Positions 11,284-22,360 of a DNA stretch of 64,000 nucleotides are shown here, one piece after another (the first letter of the stretch is position 1; each line of letters opens with the position of its first letter). The position numbers and the translations under genes were made by a program. The notes under the pieces are model-generated. The model saw nothing but the letters and a program-made list of their open reading frames with translations, searched no databases and was not told the DNA's origin. This DNA comes from Takakia lepidozioides (taxonomy: Eukaryota; Streptophyta; Takakiopsida; Takakiales; Takakiaceae), in assembly GCA_030704615.1 (NCBI GenBank), contig CM060733.1, positions 27,032,001-27,096,000 of the forward strand, in the 5' to 3' direction.

Positions 11284-12122
11284 GTACTGACCTAGCTTAT
11301 TAGGCAATAGTTAATTCAAAATCAAGTGCCTAATTAAATTTAGAACATTTTTGGAAAATATGCCTAAAACTTGGAAAAGTTTCCTGAGAAGTGCCTAATT
11401 GCTCAGAAATTGTGAAAGACACCAAAATGTCCAAATATGTGGAAAATTTGCCTAAAGGGTATTATTTAAAATCCAAAAAATAGCAAAAATACCTGAAATT
11501 TATAATTTCATGTCCACACAACTTCCAAAGGTCCTGCATTGATGCAACTACATCTTCATAAGTTTCATCACCTATCTCATGTGAATCTTCTCAATTTGAG
11601 AGAATGTTAAGGTCAGGAACATGATCATCCTCGATATGTATGTGCAAGACATCAGCTTATGCTCTCAATGACAAGAGAATTAGGGTTGTGCCAGATGTCT
11701 CGTATAGGCAAAAAAAAAACAATAAAACAGATAAAACAAAACAAAAAAAAACAGTTGGAAAGGCTTAGGGTTTAGTACTTACAGACTTCACTGCAGCCAT
11801 TCTTTTATCACATATCAAACAGTATGTTTTTTAAGAAGAAAATTAACTCAACAATAGTTTTTGAGGGAGGTCAAAAACAATTGTTGAGGTAATATCTATT
11901 TTCAAGACCATTATGTTTTTTTTTTAAACATTACCTCAACAATAGTTTTTGAGGGAGGTCAAAAATAATTGTTCATTATTATCTAGGGTCGACTTTAATA
12001 CATGCCTAATGTTTGGAAATTACCTAGCTGAGGTGCCTAAATAATAAAAACGAATCTGCCTAATAATGTTCTATTTTTATTAATTATTAGGCGCGGAAGT
12101 GCCTAATAAGCTAGGTCAGTAC
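11284..12122. mobile_element. Element with perfect 23-bp terminal inverted repeats
   Basis: The 23 bases at 11284-11306 (starting GTACTGACCTAGC) are exactly the reverse complement of 12100-12122. The ends are rich in the subterminal word GCCTAA (about 11327, 11361, 11393, 11450, 12002, 12032, 12056 and 12101), as in hAT- or CACTA-like non-autonomous elements. No target duplication could be assigned. Confidence 0.65.
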
Positions 12123-12482
12123 ATAGTAAGAAAATATATAATGTTTGATATGAGATAAAAGAATGGCTGCAGTGAAGGTTGTATGTATTAAACCCTAAAT
12201 TTTTCCAACCGTTTTTGTTTTTTTCTTATGTCTACTTTTATGGAAGTGTTGAGAGATAGAAGTGAAGAGATGCTTTCAGAGCATGAGCAAATGTCTTGCA
12301 AACGTGCATATCGAGGATGATAATGTTCCTGACCTTAACATTCTCTCAGATTCAGAAGCTTCACATAAGAGAGGTGATGAGGCTTACAAATGTAGTTGCA
12401 TCAATGTAGGGCCCTTTGGAAGTTGTGTGGACATGAAATTTTTAATTGTAGGCATTTTTCCATTTTTGGACTTTAAATAATA
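11460..12482. repeat. Long imperfect inverted repeat (foldback), arms about 350 bp
   Basis: The segment 11460-11828 is the reverse complement, with divergence, of 12130-12482. Paired blocks include GATAAAAGAATGGCTGCAGTGAAG, TATCGAGGATGAT, GTTCCTGACCTTAACATTCTCTC, TGTAGTTGCATCAATG and GGAAGTTGTGTGGACATGAAAT. The loop (11830-12129) contains two direct copies of an AACAATAGTTTTTGAGGGAGGTC block (about 11852 and 11938). A short open frame at 12262-12480 lies entirely in one arm; I do not think it is a gene. Confidence 0.8.
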
Positions 12483-12519
12483 CATCTCTCAATTACAAGA
12501 AGAGCCCTTGTTGCTAATC

Positions 12520-13165
12520 AGATTCATTCAGTTGGATTATGGTATTATGCTTCTTCCTGGTGCCCAAGCTCTAAACAGATTCAGGAAATCAAGCGCCTGC
12601 TTAGGAACTTTGTCTAGGGAGCCGAGACCTCATCCCAAAACAAACGACCGCTTGTAGCCTAGGCTCAAATCTGTTTACCCAATAAAAAAAAAGGGGTTAG
12701 GGACTCAATCCAGAAACACAGATTGTAGCTCTTCTTGGCAAATGGATACCCAGGTTTCTAGGGCCGGAGGGGGGATGGTGGAAATTCTTGGTCTATGACC
12801 ACATTACAAAATCCTCCCCTCTCAAGACTACCCAATGGAGCCTTTCCCCACGTAACTCAAGGATTTAATCTTAAGACAGTGGGATCTGCTCTATGGTCTA
12901 ACATCTGGTCAGCCTGGGGGCGGCTAAGGAAACTGCTTGTAAAAGCCCAGCCAAGTACCTTCTATGAAATTAAGAGACAACACTTGTTTCTAAACGACAC
13001 TCCTCAGACCCCTTCTCAGAAAAACCAGGCAAAAAAGTGGTCCAAATGGGATTGCCTTGGCATCAGACAAATTCATAACATATGGTCAGGGATCGGTTTC
13101 ATATCTCTACAATCTATGGCTCAGGCTGTAGGCCTCGTAAGGGCCACAAAAGGCCACCAACAACT
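12520..13165 (+). pseudogene. LINE (L1-type) ORF2 C-terminal fragment
   Basis: Frames in this stretch read as the region after the reverse transcriptase of plant L1-type LINEs. About 12538-12680 gives IKRLLRNF, then RPLVAWAQICLP and KKGGLG; 12795-13160 gives a tail including WSNIWSAWGRLRKLL and QPSTFYEIKRQ. Stops and frameshifts separate the parts, so it is dead. The 3' side is cut by the Ty3 LTR fragment that begins at 13177. Confidence 0.65.
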
Positions 13166-13176
13166 TGTTTAATCTG

Positions 13177-13508
13177 TGTCGCGGCCCTTTGCCTTGAGGG
13201 CAGGGGGTCGGGACACAAGAAGGGCTGCCCCTGTGGGGGGGGTAGTGGCAACAATAGATGCAGGGGCTGAAGCACCATTGAGTACCCAAAGCACTCAAGG
13301 AGGCGGAGGCGCTCACTAAGTGGAGCCCCACACACCGGGTTGCGGTGGGGATGGTTCCACGAGGGGTGGTGGTAGCTTAGTGGGTCTTAGTGGGGGTGGC
13401 ATAGGACTCACCATGGGGCGGAGACCTTGTGGTGGGACTCATCACGGTCCAATGGGGCCGTGGTGGGTGGGCCAAAACTCACCGGGAATCGAGGGTCTTC
13501 GTGGTGGC
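13177..13508 (+). mobile_element. Ty3 chromovirus LTR fragment (5' part)
   Basis: It starts TGTCGCGGCCC like the LTRs at 56,629 (+) and 60,425 (-), and follows them for about 330 bp. It then stops in the word GTGGTGGC and joins directly to gag sequence. Compared with the complete 727-bp LTR at 59,699-60,425, the second half, including the TATATATAGG promoter, is missing. Confidence 0.85.
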
Positions 13509-14628
13509 TAAGAAGTGCGCAAAACCCCGACAATTGAACATGACTCGGGCGACCACAGAGCTGTCGGAAGATTCCATCAGCCGCTTGGTAGAAACGGTGG
13601 TCGCCAAGACTTGCAAAGTAGGCACTTACTCTTGTGAGTTGTATCAGGAAACTGGCGCCTTGCGTAAAGGGAGTCAGTTATTGTTCGTGAGTGGGATAAT
13701 TTCCGGAACTAACGTGTCGTTGTTGGTGGACACAGGAGCGTCGCACTCCTTCATGCACCGGCAACGGCACAGAAGCTAGGGCTCCCGACAAGTGATGTGG
13801 GGGCCTCTATTGAGGTGCGTTCTGCCAAAGGAGAACCACAATTGGCGACGAGGTTGGCGTTCGATGTTCCTCTTCAGCTGGGGAGTTGGGAGTGACGTGA
13901 GAACTTCACCATTTGCGAGATCGATGGAGTGGATCTCATTTTGGGGATGACATTTTTGAGCAAACCAAGAGCGGTCATAGATGGTAGATGGTAGTCACGC
14001 TACTGTGTGGGAATGGTGGCGAAGTTTTACGAGTTTCGGAAACGCCCAACCCAGTGGGAGGCGAATAAACCTACTGTCAGCAAAGGAGTGGGCCGTGGAG
14101 GAGCCACACGAGCCCCAGTTTTTGCTTTACGTAAGACAAGTAGAGGGAGAAGGCGATAGGGAGCCAAGCCCAGATTGGATCAAGGGGATCTTGGAGAAAT
14201 ACCAGGATGTGATGCCGGAGGATTTACCAAGTGTCTTGCCACCACGAAGAGGAATTGACCACAAGATTGAGGTGATACCGGGATCGGAGCTGCCTGCCAA
14301 GGCGCCCTACCAGTTGAGCCACAAAGAGTTGGTCGAGTTGAAGGCTCAGCTCAAGGATATAATGTCAAAGGGTACATTCGGCCGAGTAAGTCACCTTACG
14401 GAGCCCCGGTGTTATTCGCAGACAAGAAGGATGGGACGATGCGGATGTGTGTCGATTACATGGCTCTGAATAAGGTGATTCTAAAAAACCGGTACCCTTT
14501 GCCAAGGATCGACAACCTCTTCGATCGGTTGGCAAAAGCAAAGTATTTCAGCCGAATCGATTTGCGTTCGGGTTACCATCAAATCCGAGTGGCGGAAGGA
14601 GATGAGGAGAATTACAATCTCAAACAGT
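13507..14628 (+). pseudogene. Ty3/Gypsy gag end, protease and reverse transcriptase remnant
   Basis: The reading begins inside gag just after the zinc knuckle (KKCAKPRQ). It passes through the aspartic protease active site LLVDTGASHSF (about 13724-13755), then the pre-RT linker and the N-terminal RT core ([32 protein letters not shown]), ending at about 14,628. Frames change near 13,780 and 14,375. The polymerase YxDD box, RNase H and integrase are absent. The protease keeps the intact DTGA motif, unlike the copy at 58,363. Confidence 0.85.
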
Positions 14629-14955
14629 GACACGAGTGAGTTCCATTTCCAGAAATATGACCAAAGAAGACTACTCCCTTTCTCTTACACTCAATACATC
14701 CAGTTCTTATCCAATAGGCCTGTGAATCAATCTTATAATGTTGTGATTTCACAAGCTGTGCTTATTCTATACATTTCCAGCAATGCTGATTTAGCTGGGA
14801 AGGAGTGTAGCATTCTGATTAACACTCTTGGGAGGAATGGTTTCAAGACCAGAAAACTTGCTCGTATCTTGACAAGGTTCCTTGAACGTGGTTCATTCCT
14901 TGGCCTGTTCTTCCTTGCACAAGAGCTTATTGAGAAACTGAAAGGTATTTCCTAA
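14602..14955 (+). other. Open frame overlapping the RT breakpoint, unrecognised
   Basis: After the RT homology ends at about 14,628, an open frame continues to TAA at 14,953. It contains ILINTLGRNGFKTRKLARIL and FLERGSFLGLFFLAQELIEKL. The amphipathic, repeat-like look could be a captured exon, possibly of a helical-repeat organelle protein, but I cannot name a family. Its start codon is inside retrotransposon sequence in another frame, so it is not a normal gene start. Confidence 0.2.
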
Positions 14956-17183
14956 ACTTATCCAGAGCTAAGTATGCCATTGAACTCTCCGTTCTTTTCT
15001 AGTGATACTATACTAGTTTTGCTATGCTACATTTTATGCCAACGTTTCATTCTTGATCCGAGGAAGTGAGGATGTAGGATTCTACTCCTTTGGATAATAT
15101 AATCTGAGAATAGAACTACATGGAAGAGGGAAAACTTTATGAGAAGAGGTCTGGTATGCACTCCCTTACGGGGTGAGTGCATACCACACTCACTCCATAA
15201 GGTTCTGCCATGCCAGGGGATTGGCTGGTGGGTCCCTCTCTCTCCCTCTCTCCCTCTCCCTCTATAACTCTTTGGATTTTATCTGGCCTTAACCTTTTGA
15301 GGTTATTTAGTTTTTCATCCCTATTTTTTTCATCCAAATCTGGATGATATTATTATAGGATGATGAAACTTAATGTACAGAAAGCTTGGTTTACCATCTA
15401 TTTCTTTCATCTAAACTGGATGAACTAAATGAATAATTGTTACCTATTTTAAAATCCAAGAGATAATGAAACTACCATCATAAATGAAGGCAGTTATTAA
15501 ACCTAAGCCTATACCATAACCCTAAAAAATACCTTTTTTATTGGATGTCATGCATTGACAAAGTGCTTCTCTTGATAAAATGTGATTTTTCATCCACCCT
15601 GGATGAGAAATCGAGAAGCTGTGCCCTAAGCAGGCCGACACATTTCACAGCACTGAACTCGTGCTTCAGTGAACCTTGATGATGCGCCGTGTAAACCTGC
15701 TCCCCTCATGGTACTCGTGATGGTTGACTCTTGGGATGCGCATTGGCGGTTAGGCAGATTCCTCTCTGGCAAACGATAAAGCGATGATCGCTTTGCTCAG
15801 AAACTCATGGTTATTTATTTTGCAGCGACGCTTTTACTCCTCGTTGGGAAGTACTCTATCCCTATTTATCTACAGATTACATGTTGCTCTCTTTTTGTAT
15901 GAGCTATTCTTTATCTGTGAACGCTTCTACTTTGATTGCGTTCTGTTGGAGATGATCTGTTGGACGCCATGGCGCAGGGCATACCACAAACACTCAAGGT
16001 TTTTTGAGTTTACCCTTGCTTGAATTGTGATGTGTACATGCCTTAGAATTCAACACTGACATGGATAGCAACTGTGAAGACCTGCCACTCACCTGCTGCA
16101 TCCTCACTAACACACATCGCTATGTGGTGGTTTTGGGACGGGCACAGGTGAGGGTCTTCACTTGTCTTGATTTCTTAAAGCTTGCAGTTCCTACTCTTGC
16201 AAATATGGGTGTTGCTGTTGCCTGCTGCTGAGCCTCTTGCTGCTTCAAAACTGCCAGCATATGGATGCTGACCTGCTTCAACCTGGCTCCAATGAGGAGC
16301 TACTTCTGCTCCTTACCTTTATTTTGGTCTCTTGCAACCATATCTACATGGCAGGAGGTAGGGCAGACATGAGACTTTATGGAATACAAATCTACCATTT
16401 CATTTATTGGTTCTTTTCCATGTCTCAATGCGGATATAAAGTAGCAGTTAGTACCTTGGCTGCACTGAAATTCGACTCTAGAATTAAACCTCTTGGTTTG
16501 TCCTTAGTAGACAACACACATTCTGCTAGGCCTCTATTTCACTTTGATTTCATAAGCTGAACTGCAAACAGGGTTTTTGAATCCTTTTCTACCCTGGCAG
16601 AGCTGTTTGTAAGGCCTTGGAATACTACTCCAGACTTGTAACTACTTAAAAAGACTTGGCCCTGGTTTTTGAATCCAGTTTTTGAATCCTGCTTATATCT
16701 TATGTCTTGTAAAACAGACATTGTGATTATCTATAGACTACCATGCATCACCTTGTTGGGTTCTTTTTAGACTACAAACTGTCTTCTAAAAAACCCCAAG
16801 TGATCTTTTGGGACAAAAACTGGTAAGCTCTATATGGTCTCTTAACCTACTCCCTATACTGTTCTTGCTTTGCATCTCTACTAGCATGCAATAGAAATAC
16901 CAGATCCAGATTTACCAGTATGGGTGGGCTGGAATATGCTTAAGACATATATGTCTTGCTATTTCAATTTCAATTTAAAGTACTATGTGCTTGACTCTAG
17001 AGACTTATGTCAGACCGGCAATTTAGTTATTGAAATGAGATTACAATCTGCATAGTATGGTGATGAATGTTTTATGTCAACCCATGGTACTTTCAGGATA
17101 TGAATGACCAGGAATCCCGCCCTCCCACTCTGTTTTTTCAGATACCCTGAAAAACAACGAGATATTCAAATGAGATGGTAAAA
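14956..17183. other. Intergenic, no gene recognised
   Basis: It includes a (CTCCCT)n pyrimidine tract at about 15,235-15,262 and several TTTTCATCC...GGATGA short inverted words (15,300-15,610), probably decayed MITE. Open frames at 15,784-16,023 and 16,237-16,560 have no recognisable domain or splice partners. Confidence 0.4.
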
Positions 17184-17719
17184 GGGGTTGTTAGATGGTG
17201 CCCTGTAAAGGGCTACATTGTCTTTCAATGACAATGACCTTAGTGGTCTTGTCCATGTCTTGACATGACATGTATATCTTCCCTCTCTTTTGTGTTGCTC
17301 ACAAAAAAAACAAACCACAAAGGGAAAGAGGGGGTAGCACTACAACAGAACGCGGTATATCTGACTGCTAGGCCGCGGTAGTCATGGTTTTCCTGACTTT
17401 GACCATGACTTCCCTGTATTTTTGGACCAAATGGGGCTTCACGTAGTTGTTGAAATGACTGCGTGACTACGTAGTCCTCTGGGTGACTACGTTGGTAAAC
17501 TTCGTCATGACTGCATGGCTCCGCACTAGCTGGAAGGTTGGTCAACGATGGTGGACCAGCGTGAGCTCACCACCAAATAGTTGTTGGAATGACTTCTAGT
17601 GCAAGCGTGGTAGCCAAAAGGTTAAAACAATTTAAAAAGTTGCTTATAGGGTTGCCCATTAGAGGGCTGGGACTTAACTTTTTTTCTTATTTCTCCTGCA
17701 CGGTTTCTTAGTATCGAGC

Positions 17720-18460
17720 TGTTGTGTCATGGAACACGATGATCGCAGGATAGGGTGTGGGATGGAGGCTTTGCATTGAGCTACTGATGCGGGGCGAAGC
17801 GCAACCTGCACCGCAACCGCAATGGGCTCTTAGCTCATGTTAGTACCGTGATGTGGTATTCTTCCTGATGTTTACAAGGTTCTTGGGAGAGTCAGCTTGG
17901 TCTTGGCAGTCCGTGTTTCAATCGACGTCTGCTCAGCTGCACCATGGTGGTTCTCACAGACCAATCCGACATTACCTGACGATAGACACAAGCAGCACAC
18001 ACAAAAGGTCCTCTTGGGTTCATGGTCAGTCAAATCCTCCATGGGTCATGACACATGGTCGAGGACAATGTGGTGAGGGCACCTTCTTCTTCGACCTATT
18101 TCAGCCTGTTTTGCCCTCTCATCAGACTCGGCACGGAGCAGAGCTGGCATGAGTTTGTAAAGATCCTTCACGATCATGGTGGGACAACCGCAATCACAAG
18201 GTGTGGTTTTTTCTTAATGTACTATGTGAAGAAGTTAGTCCATCCTGCAAATGTGGGTTTTTGGCTCCTGATATGAAATGACAGCAAAAAGGAGGGTTAT
18301 TTGCATCCTCAATGCATGTGCTGACCTGGGAGCCCTGTAAGTAGGCAAGAGGTTGATGCTGACATCATCAAAGCTGGGATTGCACTGGATGTAAATTTGG
18401 AGACTGGCCTTGCTGACATGAACGCAAAATGTGGAAGCATGCCTGGCAAACTCCGGTGAT
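17720..18460 (+). pseudogene. PPR repeat remnants, strongly decayed
   Basis: Two patches keep PPR character: around 17,725-17,800 (SWNTMIAG-like, then GMEAL-like) and 18,330-18,450, which reads as DADIIKAGIALDV...LADMNAKCGSM. Stops and frame changes are frequent. They resemble the better-preserved PPR fragment at 20,420-21,010. Confidence 0.5.
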
Positions 18461-18947
18461 TGTAAGTTTTGGTTGTTGTTATGGTTGATGACCTGGTTCA
18501 GTATCTTTAAATAAATATACACGTGTACCATATTCTTGGTAGTTAGGGACTGGTGCTTGATTTCTGAATATCTATTGGAAGGTTAGGATTTCTGAGATAC
18601 ATCTATTGACTAAGTTTTCAAAGTTATATGCATTAAGTTACAATCTAGTTTGCCATGTACAAGCTCCCTGAGATTTACTATATTTCAGAGTCACTTGACC
18701 AGTCTGTGACCTAAAATCCCATCATTTAAAACTGCCTTGCTGTACATTTTTCACCAAAGGGGCTTGTGGATTCTCTCGCAATAAGTTTAAGCAAGAGGGT
18801 GAATGCAGACATCTGCAGCAGTAGCCAGATTGAGCATTGTATGGGAGCGAATCTGTAAACACAAGCAACCAGTTGTGGAGCCCCGTGAATCAGCCCTTTT
18901 CAACCAGGCCAATGTGGTAAGCTTACTCACTGGACCTTTTGTTCGAG

Positions 18948-19915
18948 ATTTTTGAAGTTGGTAGATAGCGTATTATAGGCACAAACCTGCAAATGGATTT
19001 GAAGAGGGTGTCTCCCTTGTGAGAATACCTAGGACATTAAATTAGGATATGAATAATAATGTCTTCAGGTTGCCCACACCACGGGCATTGGCAATCCACT
19101 TTTCCTCTCTACTTCTGTTTGAACATTGTCCAAATGCAGCTTCCCGCTTGGTGTTTACATTCAGTTTACAACCGAGATTGACTTGAATGGGCCTAGGCTT
19201 TTGGCTTAGCCTTCAGATTTACAAAGTTGGTAAATAGGGGCACGTGAACAATTCCCTGAATGGATTCTCACGGGAATTTGCGATCCCCCTTCCTCTCTGA
19301 TTCTGTTTGCTACTGAAAGGTAGGCTTCCTGTCCTAAGTTTAAATTCAGTCTAGTGCCGGGAGTGTGAAAGGGGGCCGGGGTTGAGCCTTGGCTTAGCCT
19401 CGAGATTTCTGAAGCTGGTAGATAGGGTATAGGCACAAACCTACAAATGGATTTGAAGAGGGCATCTCCCTTGTGGGAATACCTAGGACAGAAAATCAGG
19501 AAATAAATAATAAATTTGTTTTCAAGTTGCCCACACCATGGGCATTGGCAATCCACTTTTCCTCTCTACTTCTGTTTGTTGTCCAAATGTAGGCTTCCTG
19601 CTGGAGTTTACATTCAGTTTACAGCCAACATTGACCTGAATGGGCCTATGGCTTAGCGTTCAGATTTACAAAGCTGGTAAATAGGGACACCATGAGTAAT
19701 TCCCTGAATGGATTCTCACGGGCATTTGCGATCCCCCTTCCTCTCTGATTCTGATTGCTGCTGAAAGGTAGGCTTAATCCTGCCCTAAGTTTAAATTAGT
19801 CTAGTGCCGAGAGTGTGAAAGGGGTTGAGCCTTGGCCCAGCCTCGAGATTTTTGAAGTTGGTAGATGGGGAATAGGCACAAACCTGCAAATAGATTTGAA
19901 GAGGGCTCTGGACCG
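18948..19915 (+). repeat. Tandem repeat, about 450-bp unit, two full copies plus a partial third
   Basis: The block beginning TTTTGAAGTTGGTAGATAG...AGGCACAAACCTGCAAATGGATTTGAAGAGGG recurs at about 18,950, 19,400 and 19,850. Each copy contains GGCATTGGCAATCCACTTTTCC and CCCTGAATGGATTCTCACGGG. The third copy breaks off after GAAGAGGG at about 19,905. No coding function is apparent. Confidence 0.85.
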
Positions 19916-20419
19916 AAACTTCTCCGCAACCACTTTGATTGTTACACTAACATTTGGCAAGGACCCAAGAGCTCAAGTTATGAAATGAACGGATGGTGTT
20001 CTGCACTATGGCCTCCTTGCAGGTTTGCAAAAGTACTCGTTGGAAATCTGACTTGTGAAACTTGTAATTGGAAGCAGACATAAGATTAACATGCTTTTTG
20101 GATGGGTTGTAGAGGTATGTAGGGTTGCTGCTTTGCTTTGTCGGGTTTTCAGTTCTGGCATTCTGATTATGACTTCGAATTTCATGCTTGTCTCTACTCT
20201 GACAATGACAGAGAGTAGAGTCAAGTCAACTAAAGGCAGCAGCTGCAGCGGCACAGTTGATAAAATTAGGCACCTCAACCATGAGCACAGCTTCTAGAAG
20301 AGGATCAAAAGAGGGAGTCCACAATGCCTCTTCTGGCACTTCTGGGCACGTGAAGATGCTTTGCGGCAGGCAGACTGACAGAGGCTCTACAGACTTTAAA
20401 CCAATGAGGCATTTCAGCA

Positions 20420-21012
20420 TATTCATGTACGTATGTCTGTCCCTTGCTTAAGTGCATCAAGATGGAAGGTCTGGACGCTGGAAAGTAGGTGCACGCACAC
20501 ATTATCCAAAGTGGATGCACGCCAAATGTTTTTCTACTCAACACCCTTGTCTCCATGTTTGTCAAGTGCAGGAGCATCATGGATGCTCACCAAGTGTTCA
20601 ACATAATGTCTCAACGATCTTTGATCACGTGGAATATAATGTTGGCAGGAGTTACCAAGCATGGGTGTGGTATGAATGCTTTGGAGACCTATGAGCAAAT
20701 GTTGCGCGAAGGGGTGAAGCCCAACCACATCACATTTGTTTGTGTTTGCAATGCGTGTGCAAGCCCGGGAGCTCTCGAAAAGGGCAAAGAGGTTCCTGGT
20801 GACATCGTCAAATCTGGAATTGTACCCAATGTCATTATGAACAGTGCCCTGATGGACTGCATGTATGCCAAATGTGGGTGCATCGAGGATGCAAAGGGAG
20901 TGTTTGACAGTATGGCTGAATGAGATGTGGTGTCGTGGAGTGCGATGATTGCAGGATATGCACAGCACGGGCACGGGATGGAGGCTTTGGAGACCTATGA
21001 GCAATGATGCGG
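20420..21012 (+). pseudogene. PPR protein fragment (PLS-type repeats)
   Basis: PPR proteins bind organellar RNA. The longest open stretch (20,489-20,922) reads about four PPR motifs with hallmark words HAHIIQSG, NTLVSMFVKC, GVKPNHITFVCVCNAC, KGKEV, YAKCG and IEDAKGVFDSM. A TGA replaces the residue after MAE at about 20,922. The repeat then continues as DVVSWSAMIAGYAQHGHGMEAL to about 21,000 before a second stop (TGA near 21,006). It has no start, no N-terminal targeting region and no E/DYW tail, and lies inside the CACTA element. It is best read as a transduplicated fragment. Confidence 0.85.
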
Positions 21013-22360
21013 GGAGGGGTGATTCCCTGTGGATCAATAGCTATAAGAAACTTGCATGGGTAGATGGTCAACAAAAGGCAGCAGCTGTAGCACTATGTGG
21101 TTAAGGTATGGAGTCTAGGCAGCTTTTGTGTTTGGTAAAATCTATAAAATCTGTGAAGAAAGGGGAGGGTCTTTGTGTGAAGAGATGGTGAGAATGACTC
21201 TGCCTACTCAGTTTTTGCAACTTCATCCTCTTCACCATTTCCAAGTTGCATTTTGCTGACCTGTTTTTGCTCTCACTGTCACTCGTAGTCTTGGCATTTG
21301 AAATCCTTTGGTCACGACACTCCTGATGCATCATTTCTTTCAAGAGGACATCCCCTACTCTCATGATAGAAACTACATGGTGCTCTCTGACCTCCTTCAT
21401 TCCTTATAGTCATCAGTAAAGCTGCGTCTCCCCGGCACGAGGCCTTCACCCTTAGACAATCGCTAGAACATTAATTGTTATTTTTGGTTTCTGGATTTGT
21501 TCCTCTCTCATGTTTTTCTTCATTTTGTCCCATAAGCTCTATGAGCTTTCCATGGACGTTATAAAGCACCATTTCATTTCATTTCATTTCTCTTTGCTAT
21601 GCCTGGAATCTCTCTCCCAGTTAGTCTCTCTCACACATAATTGGCCTTGCAGTTTTGCCCTCATGTCTTGTACCCTCTTTCATGCATGATCTGTATTGTC
21701 TTCTTTTTGTTGTCTTTATATTTCCAGCAAAGGGTGTCATGCAGGTCTGGGTTTTTGGTCATTTCCATCTGGTTTGTAAGACCTTCCATGTTAAGAGCCG
21801 GTTTTTGCACCCTCTTTGAACCTTGACATCCAACCTGGTTATGTTCAAGTTGTACATCACTGCAAGATAGGTGTGGTTTTTTTGGGCAGTTCACACTAAC
21901 TATGCACTCTTCCCTCGTCCTAATTTCAGTGACGGTGCTGGTGTCCATGGGCTGGTCTTGGCAGGCCTGTAGTCTCTCACTATTCTCTTGACAGATAGAT
22001 TCATGAACTCATGTGTTTGTGGTTGTGGTGTACATGCAGTGGGCATGGAGTTACTGCACATTCGTGACCTGGGAACCGTCTTGACAATAATTTATAACAA
22101 GACTGATGTAAGGTTGTTTGTCATGGCTAGTGAGCCAAAGCAGGAAATTTAACGATTGTGAGGGCAATATGTATGTTATGTTCGCCCCCTTAGACTCTGT
22201 TTTGAGGAGCCAGATTTTGGGACATGAGTGCTATTTTGTAAATCTAACTGGCAATTGTTTAAGACAATCTCTTTTTACATCTGAAATCAGTCCCTTCAGT
22301 GCTTTTGTTATGTCCTTTGCACTTTGTCGCTTTGTTCTTTCCTGTGAATGATGGTGGGTT
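21013..22360. other. CACTA interior without recognised genes
   Basis: Unremarkable sequence between the PPR fragment and the right subterminal repeats. There is a short direct repeat of CATTT at about 21,570-21,590. Open frames (for example minus strand 21,101-21,400 and 21,661-21,948) have no recognised domains. Confidence 0.35.

Noticed and set aside
12262-12480. Small protein gene (72 codons)
   Set aside because: It lies entirely inside one arm of the long inverted repeat, matches no domain, and the other arm does not keep the frame.
20534-21037. Minus-strand 167-codon ORF
   Set aside because: It is a shadow of the plus-strand PPR fragment.
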